Assembly: GCA_903939555.1 (NCBI GenBank)
Contig: CAJAHV010000123.1
Location: forward strand, 1 to 11,108
Source of the DNA: an uncultured Alphaproteobacteria bacterium
GTDB lineage: Bacteria > Pseudomonadota > Alphaproteobacteria > Sphingomonadales > Sphingomonadaceae
Direction of reading: 5' to 3'
DNA length: 11,108 bases
Both the position numbers and the translations under genes were made by a program. The notes under the pieces were generated by a model. It ran no database searches. It saw only the letters and a program-made list of their open reading frames with translations, and was not told where the DNA came from. Of this stretch, positions 7,015-11,108 are shown in pieces; position 1 is the stretch's first letter; each line of letters starts with the position of its first letter.

Positions 7015-8281
7015 CGCCCTTTCCGGCGCCGCCGCGCCCGCGCCGCCGCGCAGCAATCCCTGGCTCGTGCTTGCCCTGCTGCTGGTGATTTCGATCATCA
7101 GCTATGCCGACCGCTATCTGATCGCCGGCCTTGTCGGCCCGATCAAGGCGGAATTCGGCGTTGGCGACGGCTATATCGGCCTGTTGATGGGGCCGGCGTT
7201 CGCCGTGCTGTTCACCACGATGAGCATCCCCATCGCCCGCGCCGCCGACCGCGTGTCGCGGGTGGCGATCATCGCCATCGGCTGCCTGTTCTGGAGCGTG
7301 TTCACCACCCTGTCGGGTTTCGCTACCGGCCCCGTCACCATGGCGGTGGCGCGCATCGGCGTCGGCATCGGCGAAGCGGCTTTTCTGGCCCCGGCCTATT
7401 CGCTGCTTGCCGCCTATTTCCCGCCGGCCCGGCGCGGCCTCGCTTTCGCCGTCCTCGGGCTCGGCATTTATTTCGGGCAGATTATCGGCTTTGCTGCCGG
7501 GCCGGCGGTGGCGGCGCGCTGGGATTGGCACGCGGCATTCTACGTGCTGGGCGCGCCCGGCATTATCATCGCGCTGGTTGCCTGGGCCGTTATTGCCGAA
7601 CCAGCACGCCCGGCGGTCGCCGCGCCACCGCTGCCATTGCTGCCGCTTACCCGGCGGCTGGCGGCGGCGCGTGGTTATCGGCTGGCCGTGCTCGGCATGG
7701 GTTTCGGCACGCTGTCGGGCGTCTCGTTCGGCATGTGGGGGCCGGCGCTGTTTGCCCGCGCCTATGGCCTGCCGGCGCAGGAGGCCAACACGACCTTCGG
7801 GTTGGCCTTCGGGCTGCCGGGGCTGCTCGGCACGCTGATGTTCGGGGCGCTGGCCGACCGATTGCTCAAGCGATCACCGCAGGGGCCGATGCTGCTGGCC
7901 GCCGGCGCGCTGTTGACCGCGACGCTGTGCATCTTCGCGGTCAACTGGTCGTCGACCTTCGGCCTGGCCCGGGCGCTGGCCATTCCGTCGGGCCTGCTCG
8001 GCGGCGGCTGGTCTATTGGCGTGATGGCATCGCTGCAGAACATGCTGCCCGATCGCTTCCGCGCGACCGCTACGGCGCTGTTCATCATGATCAGCACCTT
8101 CATCGGCTTTGTCATGGGCCCCTGGGCCGCCGGCATGATCAGCGATGCTGTCGGCGGTGACGGCGCCCTGTCGCTGCGCATCGGCCTGTCGGTGACGATC
8201 CTGACCGGCATTCCGGCGGCGATCATGCTGTGGCGGTCGGCGCATCACCTCGACGCCGACCGCCGCGATCTTGCCGCCTAA
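7007..8281 (+). CDS. MFS transporter, Spinster-like
   Basis: A roughly 424-residue inner-membrane protein of the major facilitator superfamily, with about 12 hydrophobic segments in two halves joined by a Pro/Ala-rich loop near 199-212. SYADRYLIAGLVGPIKAEFGV (32-52) matches the start of the Spinster-type group, where an Asp-Arg pair sits in the first helix. ARAADRVSRVAI (77-88) is the loop 2-3 motif, repeated as FGALADRLLKR (279-289) in the second half. LPDRFRATATAL at 347-358 is also typical. The start is uncertain. GTG at 7007 gives an 8-base overlap with the SDR gene and a normal N-terminus; an in-frame ATG at 6983 would add eight residues. As last gene of the operon it probably moves the pathway substrate or a product across the inner membrane. 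Its TAA overlaps the convergent SDR gene's stop. Confidence 0.88.
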   Translation: MIDALSGAAAPAPPRSNPWLVLALLLVISIISYADRYLIAGLVGPIKAEFGVGDGYIGLLMGPAFAVLFTTMSIPIARAADRVSRVAIIAIGCLFWSVFTTLSGFATGPVTMAVARIGVGIGEAAFLAPAYSLLAAYFPPARRGLAFAVLGLGIYFGQIIGFAAGPAVAARWDWHAAFYVLGAPGIIIALVAWAVIAEPARPAVAAPPLPLLPLTRRLAAARGYRLAVLGMGFGTLSGVSFGMWGPALFARAYGLPAQEANTTFGLAFGLPGLLGTLMFGALADRLLKRSPQGPMLLAAGALLTATLCIFAVNWSSTFGLARALAIPSGLLGGGWSIGVMASLQNMLPDRFRATATALFIMISTFIGFVMGPWAAGMISDAVGGDGALSLRIGLSVTILTGIPAAIMLWRSAHHLDADRRDLAA

Positions 8282-9060
8282 CCCTGTTTGGGTGCGCCCG
8301 GCATCGTCATGTAATAGTGTCCGGCGTTGAGCCCGCCATCGACCGATAGTTCCGTCCCCATGCAATAGCGCGCATCGTCCGACGCCAGATAGGCGGCGGC
8401 GGCGCCGATGTCGGACGGATCGCCGGCGCGCTGGGCCGGGTAGATGCGGAAGCCCTTGTCATACAGCTCGCGCGGCACGTTGCCGGGATTGGACAATGGG
8501 GTGACGATGCCGCCGGGGTGGATAGAATTGACCCGGATACCGCGCGGCCCGAGTTCGAGCGCCGCCGCCTTGGTGAAACCGCGCACCGCAAACTTGCTGG
8601 CGCAATAGGCAGTCAGCGAATTGGCGCCGGATATGCCGTCGGCGCTGCTCATGTTGATGATGCTGCCGCCGCCGGCACGCTCCAGCGCCGGGATCGCGGC
8701 CTGGGTGCCGAACATGGTGCCCATCAGATTGATGTCGATGATCCGGCGCATTTCGGCTTCCGACAGGTCATCGAGCTTCTTGAAGACGATAACCCCGGCG
8801 TTGTTGACCAGAATGTCGAGCTTGCCGAATTTTGCTTCCACCGTTGCGATCGCTGTGTCCCAGCCAGCACGGTCGGCAACGTCCTGGCGGATGAAGGCGG
8901 CGTTGCTGCCCAGTTCGTGCGCCAGTGCCTCGCCTTCGCTGACCAGCACGTCGCTGATCATCACCTGCGCGCCTTCGGCGATGAAACGCCGGACGATGCC
9001 TTCGCCAATACCGCGCGCACCGCCGGTGACCAGTGCCACCTTGCCTGCCAGTCTCTGCAT
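8278..9060 (-). CDS. SDR similar to hydroxysteroid / cyclic-alcohol dehydrogenases
   Basis: A 260-residue classical SDR with every expected motif: TGGARGIG (12-19), D37 favouring NAD, NNAG (86-89), and catalytic N111, S139, Y152 and K156. The pattern GIRVNSIHPGGIVTPL (174-189) with AVDGG-like SVDGG (239-243) recalls 3-alpha/20-beta-hydroxysteroid dehydrogenase and cyclohexanol-type dehydrogenases. This suggests a cyclic or polycyclic alcohol substrate, a family resemblance rather than proof. The start at 9060 has GGGGAG six bases upstream. The gene is alone on the - strand, divergent from the SDR/esterase operon across a 130-bp region with clear repeats. It converges on the MFS gene, its TAG overlapping that gene's TAA by four bases. 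Confidence 0.9.
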   Translation of the reverse strand: MQRLAGKVALVTGGARGIGEGIVRRFIAEGAQVMISDVLVSEGEALAHELGSNAAFIRQDVADRAGWDTAIATVEAKFGKLDILVNNAGVIVFKKLDDLSEAEMRRIIDINLMGTMFGTQAAIPALERAGGGSIINMSSADGISGANSLTAYCASKFAVRGFTKAAALELGPRGIRVNSIHPGGIVTPLSNPGNVPRELYDKGFRIYPAQRAGDPSDIGAAAAYLASDDARYCMGTELSVDGGLNAGHYYMTMPGAPKQG

Positions 9061-9066
9061 GATTGT

Positions 9067-9072
9067 CTCCCC
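9067..9072 (-). promoter_or_regulatory. Ribosome binding site of the - strand SDR gene
   Basis: GGGGAG on the - strand, six bases before the ATG at 9060. Confidence 0.75.
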
Positions 9073-9098
9073 GCCTGGCCTGTCGCCGGCTTCTGGAT

Positions 9099-9127
9099 TT
9101 GACGATAGCGACTGGATTCATCGTCAA
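9099..9127. promoter_or_regulatory. Perfect 8-bp inverted repeat, probable operator
   Basis: TTGACGAT (9099-9106) and its exact complement ATCGTCAA (9120-9127) are separated by 13 bp, so the arm centres are 21 bp apart, two helical turns. It lies 39-67 bp upstream of the - strand SDR start, inside the divergent region. Size and geometry suit a dimeric regulator. The binding protein is unknown; the locus regulator at 2758-3507 or an outside regulator are both possible. Confidence 0.55.
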
Positions 9128-9168
9128 CAATGCGCAATCATGCAGCATAAGTGCAATTCAATGCGCAA
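9128..9168. promoter_or_regulatory. Direct repeat of CAATGCGCAA, probable regulator sites
   Basis: CAATGCGCAA occurs at 9128-9137 and 9159-9168, 31 bp apart (about three helical turns), starting on the base after the inverted repeat ends. Between the copies lies TGCAGCATAA (9141-9150), whose complement appears upstream of the TonB receptor (2685-2694). On the - strand TTGCAC (9156-9151) with CATTGT (9132-9127) is a weak promoter candidate for the SDR gene. The repeats are read directly; their function is inferred. Confidence 0.5.
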
Positions 9169-9190
9169 ACGCGAAAGAAAGTCAGTGGGG

Positions 9191-9961
9191 ATGAACGCAT
9201 TGTTTCCGGCCGGCGCGGCGCTGGTGTTCGGCGCCAGCGGCGGCATCGGCGGCAAGGTTGCCGAAGTGCTCGCCAGCGATGGCAGCGATTTGGCGCTGGT
9301 CTGCAACCGCAAGCCTGATGCCGCCGCCGCGGTGGCCGCGACCGCTCAGGCGCTCGGCCGCACCGCGACGACGCACCGTTGCGATGTCACCGACCCGGCA
9401 GCGGTCGCGGCGCTGGTCGCCGATGCCGTGGCGGCGCATGGCCGGGTTCACACGCTGGTCTGGGCTGCGGGGCCCTTGGTCGAACAATTGATGCTTGCCG
9501 ATACGCCGGTCGACAAATGGCGGCGCGCCTTCGATGTCGAAGTCCATGGCCTGTTCACCGCCGTGCAGGCGATATTGCCGCACTGGCGTGCGCAGGGTGG
9601 CGGCAGTGTCGTTCACCTCGGCTCCGCCGGGCATCGGCGCTGGCCCGACAAGGACGGGATGTCGGTGGCGCCCAAGGCGGCCAATGAAAGCTTCATTAAG
9701 GGCATCGCGCGCGAAGAAGGCCGCCACGGTATCCGCGCCAATTCGGTGCTGGTCGGGGTCATAGATGCCGGCATGTTCCACGAACTGACCGCGCAGGGCG
9801 CCTTTCCGCAAAGCTGGATCGATGAAACCCAGAAAATGCTGGCGCTGCGCCGCTGGGGCCAACCCGAAGAAATCGGCTATGCCGTGTCGTATCTGGCCTC
9901 GAACCGCGCCGCCTATGTGACCGGCGAACAGATCAACGTGGCCGGCGGATTCGGCCTGTGA
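9191..9961 (+). CDS. Atypical SDR lacking the catalytic tyrosine
   Basis: The 256-residue protein has the SDR fold: GASGGIGG (14-21), N39-R40 after the second strand favouring NADP, and WAAG (91-94) for NNAG. VVHLGSAG holds S145, and the C-terminal pattern is GEQINVAGGFG. The active site is altered. In SVAPK (158-162) the Lys is kept but the Tyr position is Ser158, with the normal spacing from S145, and the helix 4 Asn is Glu117. No nearby Tyr could substitute. It may be inactive, a partner subunit, or catalyse different chemistry. The start is uncertain. ATG at 9191 gives the standard N-terminus, but GGGG touches it. GTG at 9185 and ATG at 9161 are in frame; the latter would add a basic MRKRERKSVG and place the start inside a repeat copy. 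The stop is followed closely by the esterase gene, so the two are co-transcribed. Confidence 0.85.
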   Translation: MNALFPAGAALVFGASGGIGGKVAEVLASDGSDLALVCNRKPDAAAAVAATAQALGRTATTHRCDVTDPAAVAALVADAVAAHGRVHTLVWAAGPLVEQLMLADTPVDKWRRAFDVEVHGLFTAVQAILPHWRAQGGGSVVHLGSAGHRRWPDKDGMSVAPKAANESFIKGIAREEGRHGIRANSVLVGVIDAGMFHELTAQGAFPQSWIDETQKMLALRRWGQPEEIGYAVSYLASNRAAYVTGEQINVAGGFGL

Positions 9962-9965
9962 GGAG
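9961..9965 (+). promoter_or_regulatory. Ribosome binding site of the esterase gene
   Basis: AGGAG starts on the last base of the preceding SDR stop codon and lies six bases before the esterase ATG at 9972, linking translation of the two genes. Confidence 0.75.
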
Positions 9966-9971
9966 CGCATA

Positions 9972-10901
9972 ATGACCTTGAATCCCGCCATCCAGCCGAT
10001 CCTCGACATGATGGCGCCGCTGGCGTCGGTCGATTGGAAAACCGTGCCGACTGCGGCGATGCGCGCCATGCTCGACACGCCGATGGCGCTGGGCCCGCCG
10101 ATCGCCATGGCGCGGGTGACCGACCTTGGCATCGACCTGCCGGGTCGTAACCTGGCAGCGCGGCTGTATGTTCCCGAAGGCGCGGCGCGCGGCCTGACGC
10201 TGTTCTTTCATGGCGGCGGCTGGGTGATTGGCACACTTGAAACCCATGATGCGACGTGCCGGGCGCTGGCGCGGGCGAGCGGCGCGGCGGTGCTGTCGAT
10301 CGGCTATCGGCTGGCCCCCGAGCATCGCTACCCAGCCGCCGTCGATGATTGCCATGATGCCACCGTGTGGGCGGCGGCCAATGGCAGCGTGCTGAACGTC
10401 GATGTCTCGCGGCTGGCGGTGGCGGGGGACAGCGCCGGTGGCAATCTGGCCGCCGCCGTGGCGATCAGGCTGCGCGATGCCGGCGGCCCGGCATTGGCGC
10501 ACCAGCTGCTGATCTATCCGGTCACTGATGCCCGCTTCGACACAGAGTCTTACACGTCCAATGGCAGCGGCAATTATTTCTTGTCGACTGCGGGTATGGA
10601 ACGTTTCTGGAGCGCTTATCTCGGCGACCGGCCTGCCAGCGATGCGCCGCTTGCCGCCATCCTGCACACGCCCGACCTGTCGGGGTTGCCGCCGGCGACG
10701 GTCATTACCGCCGAATATGATCCGCTGCGCGATGAAGGTCAGGCCTATGCCGCGCGGCTGGCGGCGGCGGGCGTGGCGGTCGATGCACCGATGGCGCCGG
10801 GGATGATCCATGGCTTTTTCGGCATGTTCGAGATGGTGCCGGCGGCACAGGACTGGATCAATCATGGTGGCGGCAATCTCGCGTCGGCGTTCGCGGCATG
10901 A
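9972..10901 (+). CDS. Alpha/beta-hydrolase esterase, HSL family (family IV)
   Basis: A 309-residue carboxylesterase of the hormone-sensitive-lipase-like group, of normal family length. HGGGW (80-84) forms the oxyanion hole. GDSAGG (152-157) carries nucleophile S154, D250 lies in YDPLRDEG (249-256), and H280 is in MIHGF, completing the triad. GYRLAPEHRYPAAVDD (111-126) is also diagnostic. The N-terminal 50 residues form the cap. There is no signal peptide, so it acts in the cytoplasm, hydrolysing an ester of modest size. It follows the atypical SDR by 10 bases, and its stop overlaps the next start (ATGA). With the amidohydrolase it gives the locus two bond-cleaving hydrolases. Confidence 0.93.
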   Translation: MTLNPAIQPILDMMAPLASVDWKTVPTAAMRAMLDTPMALGPPIAMARVTDLGIDLPGRNLAARLYVPEGAARGLTLFFHGGGWVIGTLETHDATCRALARASGAAVLSIGYRLAPEHRYPAAVDDCHDATVWAAANGSVLNVDVSRLAVAGDSAGGNLAAAVAIRLRDAGGPALAHQLLIYPVTDARFDTESYTSNGSGNYFLSTAGMERFWSAYLGDRPASDAPLAAILHTPDLSGLPPATVITAEYDPLRDEGQAYAARLAAAGVAVDAPMAPGMIHGFFGMFEMVPAAQDWINHGGGNLASAFAA

Positions 10902-11108
10902 CCGAGGCCGAAACACTGCGCCGGCTCGGCCTGCGCTATGCCGCCGCCATCGATGGCGGCGATGCCGAGGCGCTCCTGGCGATCGTCACCAGTGATGGCA
11001 GCATCGGCAACAGCGATGCTGTCGATCCGGTTTTTGTCGGCCATGACGCGCTGCGCGGCATGGTCGGCCAGGTCGATGCGATGTTCATCAAGACGCTGCA
11101 CAAGGTCC
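10898..11108 (+). CDS. NTF2/SnoaL-like protein, N-terminal part, cut by window end
   Basis: The reading frame starts at an ATG that overlaps the esterase stop (ATGA) and stays open for 70 codons to the window edge. The opening LRRLGLRYAAAIDGGDAEALLAIV, then VGHDALRGMV and ending TLHKV, is typical of the NTF2/SnoaL-like fold. It has a first helix with Tyr and Asp lining a pocket, a 'G-x-x-A-L' helix, then the His of the next strand. Members include ketosteroid isomerases, scytalone dehydratase, limonene epoxide hydrolase and ring-hydroxylating dioxygenase small subunits, so the reaction cannot be assigned from this fragment. Tight coupling to the esterase argues that it is a real gene and part of the pathway. 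Confidence 0.75.
   Translation, partial: MTEAETLRRLGLRYAAAIDGGDAEALLAIVTSDGSIGNSDAVDPVFVGHDALRGMVGQVDAMFIKTLHKV

Noticed and set aside
6076..7098. A 340-codon - strand frame over the Coq4-like and SDR genes
   Set aside because: It crosses two genes with clear motifs and has no domain or ribosome site of its own.
9933..10916. A 327-codon - strand frame over the esterase gene
   Set aside because: It is Arg/His-rich shadow sequence opposite a gene with a complete catalytic triad.
1..11108. Insertion sequences, integrases, CRISPR arrays, tRNA genes or defence genes
   Set aside because: None is visible on either strand. All coding space is taken up by metabolic, transport and regulatory genes of uniform composition.

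Overview
The window looks like chromosomal DNA from an alphaproteobacterium of the Sphingomonadales (Sphingomonas, Novosphingobium, Sphingopyxis or a relative). The basis is high GC, a large TonB-dependent receptor with a sphingomonad-style N-terminus (TonB box EIVVTAQKR), and a dense mix of short-chain dehydrogenases, amidohydrolase, esterase and Spinster-type MFS transporter. I see no rRNA, tRNA, CRISPR, insertion sequence or phage gene. The genus call is inference.

Layout. 18-46 is a strong, probably bidirectional terminator. 60-2537 (-) encodes a TonB-dependent outer-membrane receptor. 2538-2757 is an intergenic region with several dyads. 2758-3507 (-) encodes an XRE-like regulator with a second winged-helix-like domain, divergent from the first + operon. 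That operon, 3663-8281 (+), is tightly packed: an N-acyl-D-amino-acid-deacylase-like amidohydrolase, a Coq4-family protein, an SDR and an MFS transporter. Its junctions overlap by 1, 1 and about 8 bases. It runs tail-to-tail, with a 4-base overlap, into a second SDR gene (8278-9060, -). A 130-bp divergent promoter region (9061-9190) carries an 8-bp perfect inverted repeat followed at once by a 10-bp direct repeat. From it a second + operon leaves: a third, catalytically atypical SDR, a family IV (HSL-type) esterase, and the start of an NTF2/SnoaL-like protein cut by the window edge.

Together the genes read as an uptake-and-degradation locus. The receptor would bring a poorly permeant compound through the outer membrane and the MFS protein would move it or a product across the inner membrane. 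The esterase and amidohydrolase would cleave ester and amide (or similar) bonds, the SDRs would oxidise or reduce alcohol/ketone groups, and the NTF2-like protein could catalyse an isomerisation, dehydration or hydrolysis. The most unusual member is the Coq4-family protein. It keeps the complete HDxxH-x11-E metal motif, which in eukaryotic COQ4 serves C1 oxidative decarboxylation of the ubiquinone precursor, yet here it is translationally coupled to catabolic-type genes. The substrate cannot be read from the sequence.
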